A stretch of 64,000 nt of DNA from Sinomicrobium soli (GCF_003285545.1 NZ_QLNV01000002.1:1-64000), one strand, 5' to 3'. Positions 33,437 through 44,700 are shown, counted from the stretch's first letter. Notes: generated by a model from the sequence alone, not told the origin. A program made the numbers and translations.

Positions 33437-34546
33437 ATGAAAAAATTAGGCGTTTTATTTTTAATAGCATCCGCTATAGTCGCCTGCAACCAGCAGAACA
33501 AGGACAGCTATACCATTACCGTAAAGGCCGACGGCCTGGAAGACGGCAAACAGGTATTTTTGAAGAAGGCAGATGAAAACAACCAGCCTATAGATGTGGA
33601 TACTACCGAGGTTGCCAACGGTACCTTTACGTTTACCGGTAAGGCAGACAGCCCTGAAATACACTATCTTTTCATAGACCAGGTAGGGAATGTTCCCGTG
33701 ATCGTGGAAAACGGGGATATCGAAATAGAGGCTTACAAAGACAGCCTGAACTATTCCAAAATGGGGGGTACGCCTTCCAACGACGATTTTTACGAGTTTA
33801 TTTCCGGTACGCGCAGTATCAGCGACAAGATAGGTGCCTTGCGCGAACAGATGATGAAGGCCTCCCAGGAAAGGGACACCGTGACCATTGCCACCTTACA
33901 GGATGCCTACGGAGACATTCAGGAAGAAGCCGGGGCCTATGAACTCGAATTCGTGGAAAACCATTCCGATTCCTATATCTCTGCCCTGGTACTGGAGAAA
34001 ATGCTGATGTCGCAGTCGCAAACCCCGGAAAAAGTAAAAGAATTACTCGCCGGGCTTTCTGAGAATGTAAAGCAAACCAAGGTGGCACAAAAACTTACGG
34101 AACAGATCGAAAACATGACCAAGGTATCCGTAGGTGCCATAGCCCCCGATTTCTCTGCACCCACCCCCGAAGGAAAAGAACTGGCCCTGAACGACATCAA
34201 GGGCAAGGTAACCATCATCGATTTCTGGGCCGCATGGTGCAAGCCCTGCAGGGCTGAAAACCCTCATGTGGTACAACTCTATGAAAAATACAAAGACAAG
34301 GGACTGAGCATTATAGGGGTATCGCTCGACAGGAAAAAAGAAGACTGGGAAAAAGCCATCGCAGAAGACCAGCTTCCCTGGCATCACGTATCCAACCTGC
34401 AGTTCTGGCAAGACCCCATAGCGCAGCTCTACAACATAAGGGCCATCCCCGCCACATTTATTCTCGACGAGAACGGAAAGATCCTGGCCAGGGACCTCAG
34501 GGGTGATGCCCTCGACGCCAAACTGGCAGAGCTTTTTGAGATGTAG
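33437..34546 (+). CDS. TlpA-like thioredoxin-fold lipoprotein with DUF4369 domain
   Basis: A 369-residue lipoprotein. MKKLGVLFLIASAIVAC is the signal with lipobox IVAC. An N-terminal DUF4369 beta-sandwich (about 25-125, TITVKADGLEDGKQVFLKKA) and a helical linker precede a C-terminal AhpC/TSA-TlpA domain (about 235-369) with redox motif WCKPC in DFWAAWCKPCRAENPH and the cis-proline in RAIPATFILD. It probably reduces disulfides of periplasmic proteins. The start is fixed by the promoter element just upstream. It is followed by a strong terminator. Function is inferred from the fold only. Confidence 0.9.
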   Translation: MKKLGVLFLIASAIVACNQQNKDSYTITVKADGLEDGKQVFLKKADENNQPIDVDTTEVANGTFTFTGKADSPEIHYLFIDQVGNVPVIVENGDIEIEAYKDSLNYSKMGGTPSNDDFYEFISGTRSISDKIGALREQMMKASQERDTVTIATLQDAYGDIQEEAGAYELEFVENHSDSYISALVLEKMLMSQSQTPEKVKELLAGLSENVKQTKVAQKLTEQIENMTKVSVGAIAPDFSAPTPEGKELALNDIKGKVTIIDFWAAWCKPCRAENPHVVQLYEKYKDKGLSIIGVSLDRKKEDWEKAIAEDQLPWHHVSNLQFWQDPIAQLYNIRAIPATFILDENGKILARDLRGDALDAKLAELFEM

Positions 34547-34574
34547 GTCTTAGTGACTGCAGGTGATATCAACG

Positions 34575-34611
34575 AGCCCTCTCCCGGATCTTTTTATACC
34601 GGGAGAGGGCT
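34575..34611 (+). terminator. Intrinsic terminator after thioredoxin-like gene
   Basis: AGCCCTCTCCCGG (34575-34587) and CCGGGAGAGGGCT (34599-34611) form a perfect 13-bp GC-rich stem followed by TTGTGTTTC. It separates the gene from the polysaccharide locus read on the other strand. Confidence 0.85.
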
Positions 34612-34629
34612 TTGTGTTTCTCCTCTTTA

Positions 34630-36042
34630 TCAATGGAATTCTATACGGTCTGTATGCCCGAGAATTTTTATGTGCTGTGACCCTTCCATAAGTTTTTCTC
34701 CGTTTATAATAACATTCTCGAAACTGACATTCCGGACCCTCCTGTCCGCATCAAAACCTTCTATGACCGAAGGAGTACCGTTTTTTCCGTCATAGTGAAT
34801 GTTTTTAAAGCTTATGTCCTCTATGCCACGACCGGGGACCTTATTAAACGCCCCGTTTTTAACAATGCGGAGATTAAACAATTGCCCTTCTTCAAAGTCC
34901 TCTACCCGTATATCTTCGAAGCTCACCTCTTTCACCAGGGTATTATCCCCGGAATTGATCGCCATACATCCCTGAAAGATCCTGCTGTCTTCGTCGTGCT
35001 CCAGGATATCTATATCTCTGAAGCTGAAATTCTGAAGTGTATCCACTTCTGCCGGGTTGCCGTGAATCCCTATAAATACAGGATGTGCCACATCTGCCCA
35101 TAAGACAGCATTGGTTATGTTGTAATTTTTTGCCCCTCCGTAATAATCCCAGCGATGCCCGTAAAAAGCCAGGCAATCATCAGAGTTCCTGAGGAACACA
35201 TTACTGATATTTACTTCATTACAACTCATCAGGTCTATGCCGTCGCTGTACCTGTCGGAACTTATCGACTTTATATTGTCTATATGAATATGGTTGCTGT
35301 TTCCTCCGAAAACCGTATAACTTCTTATATTCATAAAAATAAGATCCTTAATACTTACTCTGTCGGTATTGTGTATTTTAAGCCCGTATTTACCCCCGTC
35401 TATAATACCGCGTCCCATAAGTTTGACATTGCTGGCATCACTGGCGACAAAAGTAGTCCTTACCACTGCCCCCCCGGCTATATACACGGTCTTGTTTTCC
35501 GGAATTCTATAAATTTTGGCAGGATCGTCTCCGGGTGTGTGAATACCGGGTCCGAAATAGATCACATCCGGGTCTGAGGGATCAGGCCCGGACGTTTCCA
35601 TACCGTTGGCAAACAAATGAAGGTTGTGAAAACGGTCGCCATTAAATTCAACAGACAATTTACGGGGTTGATCCAGTGTAAAGGTAATGGTATTCTTTTT
35701 CTGTTTATGGGAAATATCACAGGAGAACGGCCTTATGGCAACATCCTCAATTTTTCCCGTATTTCCGGTTACCGAGACTTCTACCGTCCCTTCAAAATCG
35801 AAATACGCCAGGGAGGCTTCCTGTGGATCGTCGAGATCCACACGGACCTTATAGGTAAATACGTCCTGCCATTTACCGCCGGGGGTTCTCACCTTCACGG
35901 TATAGGCCGGATTGTGCATACTTTGCCTGATCTCATCATCAACCGGGTAAACTTCCAGCTTGTCGCTCTTTTGAAAAGCATGAGCTTTAAAAAAGAACAC
36001 GGACAGGATAACCAAAACACTCAACTTTTGCTTTCTATTCAT
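34630..36042 (-). CDS. GH28/GH49-like right-handed beta-helix glycoside hydrolase
   Basis: A 470-residue secreted enzyme candidate. Signal peptide (1-22), N-terminal beta-sandwich (about 28-165), then parallel beta-helix coils (about 180-450; VYIAGGAVVRTTFV, NVKLMGRGIIDGGKYGLKI and others). Acidic motifs in the GH28 order are YSDGID (265-270), NSDDC (286-290, two aspartates) and PVFIGIHGN (321-329) where GH28 enzymes carry their histidine. A beta-sandwich before the helix is the layout of GH49 dextranases and some Bacteroides GH28 proteins. It probably cleaves glycosidic bonds of the locus substrate, and is the last gene of the locus. Exact family is uncertain. Confidence 0.75.
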   Translation of the reverse strand: MNRKQKLSVLVILSVFFFKAHAFQKSDKLEVYPVDDEIRQSMHNPAYTVKVRTPGGKWQDVFTYKVRVDLDDPQEASLAYFDFEGTVEVSVTGNTGKIEDVAIRPFSCDISHKQKKNTITFTLDQPRKLSVEFNGDRFHNLHLFANGMETSGPDPSDPDVIYFGPGIHTPGDDPAKIYRIPENKTVYIAGGAVVRTTFVASDASNVKLMGRGIIDGGKYGLKIHNTDRVSIKDLIFMNIRSYTVFGGNSNHIHIDNIKSISSDRYSDGIDLMSCNEVNISNVFLRNSDDCLAFYGHRWDYYGGAKNYNITNAVLWADVAHPVFIGIHGNPAEVDTLQNFSFRDIDILEHDEDSRIFQGCMAINSGDNTLVKEVSFEDIRVEDFEEGQLFNLRIVKNGAFNKVPGRGIEDISFKNIHYDGKNGTPSVIEGFDADRRVRNVSFENVIINGEKLMEGSQHIKILGHTDRIEFH

Positions 36043-36045
36043 GGC

Positions 36046-38001
36046 TTAACGTTTATAAACATAGAAATGACCATCAGAAGCGCCTATTAACAAATACGGT
36101 TCCTCCTCGTCTCCCCAGATCACTTTGGTAGGATTACTGGTATGTCCTGCAAGCCTTAGGTTAGTTACCCTCTCGATATTTTTCAGATAAACATTTCCGT
36201 CTTCCTCTTTTACATTTTCATAGATCACGGCATTCAGGGCATTTAATACAAAATCAGGATCACCGTCATTATCCCAGTCCATGATCGTAAACTTTCTTCT
36301 CCCGCTTTTACCGTATTTTTCAGAATTAAGCTGCAGCAGTCCCTGTTCGTCTTTTTCGCTCATCAACCGGTTCCACGAATTGTATGCCACACCGTTCACC
36401 CCGTAAAAGATACGCTCTCCGGGTTTTAACATCAATTCCCCCTGTTTATTTTTAAAACGTTCGAAATAGGCCAGGTAACCTTCGTGGTCAAGCATGATCA
36501 GGTCCATTAGCCCGTCTTTGTTCCAGTCTGTCATATAGGGAGTGGTCCTCCATTGGGTTACCAGGTCATTAGCCTCCGGGGTCCACCATACCCATTCCGG
36601 TTTCCGGGGAGCCCCCTGCCAGTCTATTTTAACCTTCTTCCGTTCGGAAAGCCTCGGTGCTGTCGGGGTACCTGTATTTTTATACCATTCTATGTTTCCC
36701 CATATCGAATTGACAACGATATCCTTCAGGCCATCACCATCCCAGTCTTCTACCGAGAGTACCGTATATCCCCATTTTGCCTCTGCCGGCCCCTGTATGG
36801 AACCGTTCTCCCCGGCCAATATCCTGATAGGTTTACCTTCTGATTCCAGTAATACCGGGGCTGCCCATTTGGGAGGATTACCCCCGAGGTTTTCTATAAA
36901 CCCTATTTGCCCGGCAGAATTCCCTACGATAAGGTCTTCATCGCCATCATTGTCCCAGTCAACGCTATAGGGAGTGGCCAATACCCCGAATTTAAGGTCG
37001 TCTGCTTCCTGTTTAAGGTAAAACGGAGCTTCGAAAACGGGCATATTGTCTTTTACTTCACCGGTGTTTCTTATCAGCGCTACCCGCCCGTCTTCATCGC
37101 CTACCAGAAGATCTGTATGGCCATCGCGGTCCCAGTCAAAAGCTACCGGGTAAATTTTCTGAAGGTCCAGGCGGATCTCCGTTCCCCCGCTGTCTGTCAA
37201 TCGCCTCCCTTCGGCATACTCGGGGTTTTCACGGGTCCCTGTGTTTTCGAACCAGGTCAGTTTATCCATAAACTCCCCGCAGATTATGTCAAGGTCACCG
37301 TCACCGTCAAAATCGGCAAAATTGGGAGTGGGCATTCCGTAGGTATCAATATCCTTACCCCCGGCCTGTATTTTTCCCTGATTTACATATTTTCCGTTCT
37401 CATTTTTATAAAGGATTACATAACCGTGCAGCGGACCACGGGTCCACTCCCCTTTTTCGTTAAAAGCATTGTCCCAGCCGTAATCCGACCAATCGGAGAC
37501 GCCGACAAAAATATCCTTGTCTCCGTCACCGTCGTAATCCACATAGCCTATATGCCCGCTGTCATGCGCTATGTCAACTTCTTTGGTCTTTTTGTCAAGG
37601 CTTTTTCTGAAGTCGGTCAGCTCTTCCCTTTTCATAAAAACCACAGGTTCACCCTTGCCCTCCATATAGGAAACACTGAAGCTCTTTATACCCTCTCCCA
37701 AAAGCCGGGGTTTGGCGAATACGGGAATATCTTCTCCCGATACATTTTCAAATAAATATACGCCGTAATAAGGTTTATTGGGAGAATTGACCAGCAGGTC
37801 CATATCACCATCACCGTCATAATCCACGGGAATAGGATGCCCGTAAAGCCCTACCCCCAAATCTACTTCGAGGCCCGGATTATTGTATTTCACGATCTGG
37901 AATTCTTTTTTTTCCGGAGATGCTTTCTTCCTTTGTGCATTTACCACAGCTATGGTACAAAAGAATAAGGCAAGCCAGAGGGTATTCTTAAAATGTTTCA
38001 T
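36046..38001 (-). CDS. FG-GAP/VCBS beta-propeller protein 1
   Basis: A 651-residue secreted protein built from about eight FG-GAP-like repeats with calcium-binding motifs such as DYDGDGDMDLLV, DFDGDGDLDIICGEF, DWDNDGDEDLIVG and DWDGDGLKDIVV. Start set at MKHFKNTLWLALFFCTIAVV, a good signal peptide. Long non-repeat stretches are shared nearly unchanged with its paralogue at 56.7 kb, including GENGSIQGPAE and LDHEGYLA. It lies four bases before the beta-helix hydrolase gene. Usually annotated as VCBS-repeat protein; role in glycan binding or cleavage is unproven. Confidence 0.8.
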   Translation of the reverse strand: MKHFKNTLWLALFFCTIAVVNAQRKKASPEKKEFQIVKYNNPGLEVDLGVGLYGHPIPVDYDGDGDMDLLVNSPNKPYYGVYLFENVSGEDIPVFAKPRLLGEGIKSFSVSYMEGKGEPVVFMKREELTDFRKSLDKKTKEVDIAHDSGHIGYVDYDGDGDKDIFVGVSDWSDYGWDNAFNEKGEWTRGPLHGYVILYKNENGKYVNQGKIQAGGKDIDTYGMPTPNFADFDGDGDLDIICGEFMDKLTWFENTGTRENPEYAEGRRLTDSGGTEIRLDLQKIYPVAFDWDRDGHTDLLVGDEDGRVALIRNTGEVKDNMPVFEAPFYLKQEADDLKFGVLATPYSVDWDNDGDEDLIVGNSAGQIGFIENLGGNPPKWAAPVLLESEGKPIRILAGENGSIQGPAEAKWGYTVLSVEDWDGDGLKDIVVNSIWGNIEWYKNTGTPTAPRLSERKKVKIDWQGAPRKPEWVWWTPEANDLVTQWRTTPYMTDWNKDGLMDLIMLDHEGYLAYFERFKNKQGELMLKPGERIFYGVNGVAYNSWNRLMSEKDEQGLLQLNSEKYGKSGRRKFTIMDWDNDGDPDFVLNALNAVIYENVKEEDGNVYLKNIERVTNLRLAGHTSNPTKVIWGDEEEPYLLIGASDGHFYVYKR

Positions 38002-38051
38002 TGCTTTATTACTATTTTTGCGTGTTACAGTTGTCACTGTTTTTTCAGTAT

Positions 38052-39812
38052 CTATTCTTCTACCGGAATTATCTGCATTGCATTGAGGTAGAAAAAGCCA
38101 TTGCCATTATTGTTATTGTCCCCTGCCGTAATATCAATGACGATCTTCCCTTGAGCATCAGGCGATATTTCGTCGGTACAAGCTGTTTCCGAACTATTGC
38201 CGGCAGTTTGTAAACTGACCGCTTCTTCATTGGCTCCGGAAACGGTGTACCTGGTCTCCCTGTTGTCGCTAACTCCCGATCGGGCACCAAAAAAACAGAA
38301 TTTATACGTTTTACCGGTATCCAGTCCTGATAAAGTCAATTGACTTTGTGTTATTTCCATATTTTCCCATACCCCTTTTGCATTTCCGAAGTAAGATTGT
38401 GAAGACACCTCCCCCGGTATAGTCCAATTACCGGTATCGGTAGTATTGGGGCCGCCTGTATTAATTCCATTAAAGCGTTGCGTTATCGTCACCGATATAC
38501 CCGTAAATTCATCATCGCTGTTTTTCAGGTCTTCAATGGAAGTACCTTCTACATGATTATCAAGGGTATTCCACACAGGAGCGGTTCTGGTCCCCAAATT
38601 TATATAAATTGCCGCTCCCGAAGGTACCTCTTCTTCTTCCTCCTCTTCGGGCTGGTAGTCCTCAAGAACAGTAACCGCATAAGGCTGTAAAATGGCTGCA
38701 TGGGCCGAATGTTGTGCAATTTCCTTTTGTATCCCGCTTACACTTTCGGGAGCATAAGCATTTCCTGTCACATTAATTCCCGTAAGTGCTTCAAACCAGG
38801 TACAGGCTGCAGTATATCTTCCGATCCCCATATCCAGGTGGTATCCGTCCCTGTTAAAATAGTCCCCGACAAGGGTGTTCCTGCCATTCTGAATAGCGGT
38901 TCCGGAAGGTATGACAAGGTCAAATTCAAACTCGTTTTCAATCCGGCTTACCGTTTCCATGATCGCCTGGTACATCTGTTCCTGGTCCCGGTCATACCTC
39001 GGGAAATCGGCGTGAGTGGAATTTTGTGCATAGGCCCATGTCTGATGTAAAATATACCCGGTTTCCGTATTCGTGGCTTTTTCTTTGGCATATTCCAGCA
39101 ATCCAGTAAGCGGGGTGATGTAGGTATCGTACTCTCCGGAATGGCCGCTTACCTGTTGAAAGCTTATATAATCCCAGTTCTCATCCAATATCGCCATTTC
39201 TATACTGGCACCAGGCGTTCTCGTTTTATTCCCGTCTGTCGAGATCTTTCTGTAATTATAGGCCGTAGCATTCGATTGTGCATTGTTCCAGTGCCGTTCC
39301 AGGGAAGCCCCCCCTATATAAAGGTTACCAATAACCATGGTTACCCCTTCGGCCCGGGCGAGTTCGTACAGGTTGTTCTCCACCGCATCTTCAGAAAAAC
39401 TGTTCCCGATAGCAAGTACCTTGAGAATACCGTCGTCCCCTCCTACAGTTTCTACATGTATCTCGAAAGACGTGCTTACCGCCCCGTCATTCGAGGAGAA
39501 TTCTACAGTGGTACTACCGTTTCTCAAAGCGGTAATGATGGAAGATTTGTCGTGATTTACAAAAATATCGACAAGGCTCGAATCGCTGGATTTCCACGTA
39601 TACGAACGCCTGGGTTCGGAAACAGGCTCAAATATCGGTCTGACCAATATCTTGTCCCCTATCCCCATGTCTACTGCACTTTCTACACTTAATGTGACCG
39701 ATTGTTCTACTTCTCCATCATCATTGTTGTCGCAGGAAACCATTCCCAGGCAGAAAACACCTATCGCTATTAACCATAACGATAACCTGTGTTTAAAGTA
39801 TAATTGCATCAT
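38052..39812 (-). CDS. Lipoprotein with DUF4886 (SGNH-like) domain
   Basis: A 586-residue lipoprotein (lipobox MVSC). After the N-terminal acidic linker comes an Ig-like domain (about 40-120, bacterial BIG2-type), then a DUF4886 domain (about 130-390) with VLAIGNSFSEDAVENNLYEL, where GNSFS holds the serine of SGNH hydrolases, and later GYHLDMGIGRYTAA with a conserved histidine. A glutamate-rich linker (EEEEEEE) leads to a C-terminal beta-sandwich (about 405-586) with many Asn/Gly. Possible carbohydrate esterase, with the last domain for glycan binding. It is between SusD and FG-GAP protein 1. Confidence 0.8.
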   Translation of the reverse strand: MMQLYFKHRLSLWLIAIGVFCLGMVSCDNNDDGEVEQSVTLSVESAVDMGIGDKILVRPIFEPVSEPRRSYTWKSSDSSLVDIFVNHDKSSIITALRNGSTTVEFSSNDGAVSTSFEIHVETVGGDDGILKVLAIGNSFSEDAVENNLYELARAEGVTMVIGNLYIGGASLERHWNNAQSNATAYNYRKISTDGNKTRTPGASIEMAILDENWDYISFQQVSGHSGEYDTYITPLTGLLEYAKEKATNTETGYILHQTWAYAQNSTHADFPRYDRDQEQMYQAIMETVSRIENEFEFDLVIPSGTAIQNGRNTLVGDYFNRDGYHLDMGIGRYTAACTWFEALTGINVTGNAYAPESVSGIQKEIAQHSAHAAILQPYAVTVLEDYQPEEEEEEEVPSGAAIYINLGTRTAPVWNTLDNHVEGTSIEDLKNSDDEFTGISVTITQRFNGINTGGPNTTDTGNWTIPGEVSSQSYFGNAKGVWENMEITQSQLTLSGLDTGKTYKFCFFGARSGVSDNRETRYTVSGANEEAVSLQTAGNSSETACTDEISPDAQGKIVIDITAGDNNNNGNGFFYLNAMQIIPVEE

Positions 39813-39836
39813 GATTTATGTTTTTATCTTATTGAT

Positions 39837-41654
39837 TTACCAACCCGGGTTTTGTGTCATGTTGTGATTGACCGATAATTCCCAGTTCGGGATGGGCATA
39901 TAAATATGTTTTTCCTCTACGTTATTACCGGCCTTTGCGGCATGCTGAAAGTTATTGGGGGCGGTTTGTTCTACATATTCCGCCAGTTCCTTCATATGTT
40001 CTACCAGGATCCCCCAACGGATGAGGTCCAGCCTTCTGCAACCTTCAAATGCCAGTTCCCTGGACCTTTCTTCCCGGATAATCCGGCGGAACTCTTCTTT
40101 GCTCCCCGCTGTGACCAGCATATCACTATCCGAAGCCAACACGATCTCTGCCTGGGCCCCTTCCCCGGTATCTGAAGTGATGGTCACCGAGGGTTGTGCG
40201 TCATACATGGTCCCTCTTGACACGATCCTGATATCCGTAATGGCCCCTCCGTTGATTACCGGCTGAAGGCTTAAGGTATCCTGCCCTGCGGAATAGCTGG
40301 CACTGCCCTGTACTTCAATGGAAATATTGGAATTATTGGTATATCCGCTTCCGCCATCGGTTACTACGATGTCTTTTACGGATTTCCCGTCGGCAAAGGC
40401 TCTTCTCCTTACCTGGTTGATATAATCCAGGGCTTTTGAGGTAGGGCCATTGATCTCGTTTTCTGCCTCCGCCGCCATCAAAAGGACGTCGGCATACCTG
40501 AGTAGGGGGAAATTGGTCCCGTTCCAGTTTCCGGGGTTTTGAATTTGTTCAAACTCCCTGCGGTATTTCCCGATATACCGGGAATATATAGCATCCTCCT
40601 GGGCATAATTCTTATCCGGGGCCCTGTTGTTGGCATAAGAATACGGGGCTATGGCCCAGTCCCTTCGCATATCGGCATCATTGTATTTATCGTATAAAAA
40701 AGCATGTATCCTGTGAGCCGGATTGGCAACACCATAGGAGGTTTCCCTGTTTAAAATGCCATTCTGTATCCCCAAAAATCCACGGTTATTGTATATTTCT
40801 CCTGAACCGGTAGTGAAAAATTCCACCTCCCATATACTTTCTCTGGTATCGTATTTATCCTGAATTAAATTGATAAACACCTGGGAATAATCCGGATTCA
40901 GTTCATGATAGCCTCCATTGATCACCTCTTCCGCCCAGTGCAATGCATCTTCATACTTCCCTTCAATATTATTCGGATAGCCTGCCATAAACAGGGAAAC
41001 CCTTGCCAGCATGCCCTGCACGGCAGACCGGGTTACCCTACCCGCATGGTCATAAGCTGTAATTTCAGGCACCATCCCTTCTGCCTCTACCATTTCATTA
41101 TAAATAAACTCATATACCTCACTGGCGGGTACGCGTTCATTAAAAACATCGCTTACAGAAGCCGTAGGTTCCGTCCTCAAGGGGATATCCCCGAAATTCT
41201 GGACCAGGATGAAATGATAAAACGCCCTTAAAAATTTGGCTTCCCCTTTGATGATCTCTCTTTTATCTTCATCCATATCGGGCTTATCTGCATTCACCAG
41301 TACCAGATTGGCCCTTTCCACACCCCGGTATAATGCTCCCCATACACTGTTGGAATTTTCATCGGTTGCACTATAGCTGTAGATTGCCGTACTGTTTACG
41401 GCATTACTGTTAGTCAGATACATTTCATCGGCGGCGTCAAAATCAGTCACCAATGATTTCCCGGCTGCTGAAAACAGGAAGCGTTCTCCCAGAACATTAT
41501 ACACACCAACAAGGGCAGAACTCAATTCTTCTTCCGTGTTGTAATAGTGTGTTGTAGAAATAAAATCTTCAGGATCTCTGTCTAAAGAGCAGCTATGAAA
41601 TACTGTACACAGAAGCAACAGGATACAATATAGTTTTGTTTTCATAATTGACAT
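39837..41654 (-). CDS. SusD/RagB-type surface glycan-binding lipoprotein 1
   Basis: A 605-residue lipoprotein (lipobox FHSC, MKTKLYCILLLLCTVFHSC) that caps the neighbouring SusC barrel and binds oligosaccharide. SusD features are the TPR-like helical N-terminus (ALVGVYNVLGERFLF, AKFLRAFYHFILVQNFGDIP) and the C-terminal segment with EERSRELAFEGCRRLDLIRW. About 80 residues are inserted between the RRRAF helix and EEFRRIIREERSRE, containing GGSGYTNNSNISIEV and SRGTMYDAQPSVTIT repeats, unusual for a SusD. Longer than average (typical 500-550). Confidence 0.92.
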   Translation of the reverse strand: MSIMKTKLYCILLLLCTVFHSCSLDRDPEDFISTTHYYNTEEELSSALVGVYNVLGERFLFSAAGKSLVTDFDAADEMYLTNSNAVNSTAIYSYSATDENSNSVWGALYRGVERANLVLVNADKPDMDEDKREIIKGEAKFLRAFYHFILVQNFGDIPLRTEPTASVSDVFNERVPASEVYEFIYNEMVEAEGMVPEITAYDHAGRVTRSAVQGMLARVSLFMAGYPNNIEGKYEDALHWAEEVINGGYHELNPDYSQVFINLIQDKYDTRESIWEVEFFTTGSGEIYNNRGFLGIQNGILNRETSYGVANPAHRIHAFLYDKYNDADMRRDWAIAPYSYANNRAPDKNYAQEDAIYSRYIGKYRREFEQIQNPGNWNGTNFPLLRYADVLLMAAEAENEINGPTSKALDYINQVRRRAFADGKSVKDIVVTDGGSGYTNNSNISIEVQGSASYSAGQDTLSLQPVINGGAITDIRIVSRGTMYDAQPSVTITSDTGEGAQAEIVLASDSDMLVTAGSKEEFRRIIREERSRELAFEGCRRLDLIRWGILVEHMKELAEYVEQTAPNNFQHAAKAGNNVEEKHIYMPIPNWELSVNHNMTQNPGW

Positions 41655-41740
41655 TTATTTTGTTTTTCGACGGTCTGATGAAATACCCGGATTGATCTGA
41701 CAGTATCGGGTCGGACGGGTATTTCACAATATTTTAAAGA

Positions 41741-44700
41741 TTAAAACGATACATTAACTCCCATAATAATGGTTCTCATCCTCGGATAGGGCGATAGGTC
41801 AAATCCGGGAGTAAGAGGGGTGTGCCTGGTCGAAACTTCGGGGTCTACCCCGGTATACTTGGTCCAGGTATAAAGGTTTTGTCCCGAGACATATATCCGC
41901 AAGGCATTCAGTTGAAGCGTCTCCAGAATGTGATCTCCGAAATTGTATCCCAGGGAAACCGTTTTCAGCCGGATAAAAGATCCGTCCTCAACCAGCCTTG
42001 AAGAATAAAAATTAGCCCCCAGACCATTGAGCCTGGGAATGTCGGTATCCTGGTTATCAAAAGTCCACCGATCTGCCATACTGGCAAACTGGTTGGAGTT
42101 TGTTCCTATAAACCTGCCGTTTTCAAAATTGACCTTATTGGCATTGAAAACATCATTCCCGTAAGAATACTGAAACAACACATTCAGGTCAAATCCCTTA
42201 AACCTAAAATTATTGGAAAACCCCCCGTAGAAATCAGGGTTTGGGTTCCCTATTACCGTATAATCGTCAAGATTGATCTCCCCGTCACCGTTCTGATCTA
42301 CATATTTCGCATCTCCGGGTTGAATATTTGCCCGGGGTGCCCCGTTGGCCGGAAATTCATCCCTCAGCACAAAATCGCCTTCCTCGGTAAGATCGAAATC
42401 ACCGACCTGATAAAGCCCGTCAGCTTCCAGTCCGTAAAACTGGGCAACAGGTTCCCCGATTTTTGCAGTATACACCGAATTATTAACAGACCCTACTATG
42501 GTTATACTCGAGGTTAATTCTTCCTGGTTTTCGGTCAGGGCCAGGACTTTATTCCTGTTAAATGAAATATTGAAATTGGTAGACCACTGAAATTCGGGTT
42601 TACTGATGTTAATGGAGTTGAAAGAAAATTCCAGGCCTTCGTTAGAAACAGAACCCACATTTTTAAAGGCCCGCAAATACCCTGAAGAATTGGGTAATTG
42701 TGCCCGTAACAGAAGATCATTGGTTTCCTTGTAATAATAATCCGCCGTAAAGTTAAAGCGGCCATTCCACAAAGACAGGTCTACCCCGGTATCTACCTGA
42801 TCGGTCGTTTCCCATTTTAATTCCGGATTGGTCAGAACATTAGTGATCGCTCCCAACCGGGGAATTTCATTGCCGAAAGAGTACCCGTTATTAAGTCCGC
42901 TGTTTAATTCTGATAAATAGGCAAAGGTCGAAACCCTGTTATTTCCTGTTTTACCATAACTGACCCTCAGTTTCAGGTCTGATATCACATTGCTCTTTTT
43001 TATAAAGTCTTCCTGTCCCAGTTTATAGGCAAAAGCTCCGGAAGGAAAATAGGCCCATCGGTTTCCCGGCGCAAATTTAGAAGAGCCATCTGCACGAAAA
43101 GAAGCCGTGAACAAGAATTTGTCCATCAAGGTATAATTTACCCTTCCCAGAAAACTTTGTAAACTGAAGCTGTTCTTCTCTGCAAAAATTTCCCTCGGGG
43201 TTCCCTGGTCAAGACCATTCAGGCCCAGATTTTCATTAGGCAACTGGAAAGCACTCATGCCCGAGAGCTCAAACTTATCCAACTGCTGTGTGAAACCGAT
43301 AACGGCATTGAGCTTATGCTTCCTGTTATCCCATTGTTTGTCATAGGTCAATGTGTTTTCATTGGTAAAGACCTTCTTTTTTATGAATCGCCTGCTCCCG
43401 TTTACTCCGATGGAAAAAGGAAAAATAGTACTTCCGGAACGGGTTTTGGAATTGTCAAAAGCATTGTTTTCCTGGTTTATCATATTCACCCCTCCGGTAA
43501 TACTTAACTTCAACCCGTCCAGCAACCTGTAATTTAACCTGATGTTCGTAAAAAGATTTTCACTGATTCTTTCCCTGAATGAATTTTCAAGTTGTAGCTT
43601 GGGGTTGACCCTGAACTGCACCCCCGGGTTAACCTCGGGATCCAGCAACTGGTCTTCAAATTCTATATCATCCTCCAAAGGTGTCGTAACCGGCCTGTAA
43701 GCCCAGATATTATTCATAATATTTGCATTGGCACCTCCATCATCTTCAGAAACAATAGTCCCTTTTCTGTTTACATTGGCATAATTTACATTCAAGTTAA
43801 TATCTACTTTATCATTGATCTTCTGGTCCAGCCTCAGGCGTGCCTGATATCTTTTAAAACCGGTATTTATAAAAATCCCTTTTTGATCAAAAAAAGAGCC
43901 CGATACAGAGTACCTGGTTTGTTTTGTTCCGCCTCTCATAGACAAATTATAGCTTTGAATAGGTGCTGTTTGCATCGATTCTTTATACCAGTCTATGGTT
44001 TTCAGGTTTTTATAGTCGTCCAATGTCCTGCCTACACTGTCGAGATAAATTCTTGTTGCGTATTCCGGGCTGAGTTCCTGTTGCAGTTTTACAAATTCAT
44101 ATCCATCCAGAAGTTCCAGCCTGTTGAGGTCTTCCTGAAATCCCGTATAAGTATCAAACTCTATAACCGGTTTGCCTACATTTCCCGATTTAGTGGTGAT
44201 GACCACTACCCCGTTGGCTCCCCTGGCCCCGTAAATGGCAGTAGCAGAAGCATCTTTAAGAATATCTATGGATGCGATATCGTCCGGATTTAAAAAGCTG
44301 TTGTCATTATCCTCTACAGGGAAACCGTCTACCACATACAAAGGAGAATTATCCTGGGTGATGGAATTTCCTCCACGGATAACTATATTGGGTACACTAC
44401 CCGGTTGCCCGTCATTGGAAGTTACCAGAACCCCGGCAATACGTCCCGCAAGGGCTTCATCGTAGGAAGAAACAGGGGCCTTCTTCAGTTCATCTACATT
44501 TACCTGCCCCACAGAGCCCGTAAGGTCCTTGCGGTTTACCTCACCATAACCTATCACCACTACCTCATCGAGTACATTCAGGTCACTTTTCATAATGGCA
44601 TTGATAACGGCCTTTCCGTTAACCTGTATTTCCTGGGGAACAAATCCCATATACGAAAATACCAGGGTTGCATCAGAAGCGACATTGTCAAGGCTGTAAT

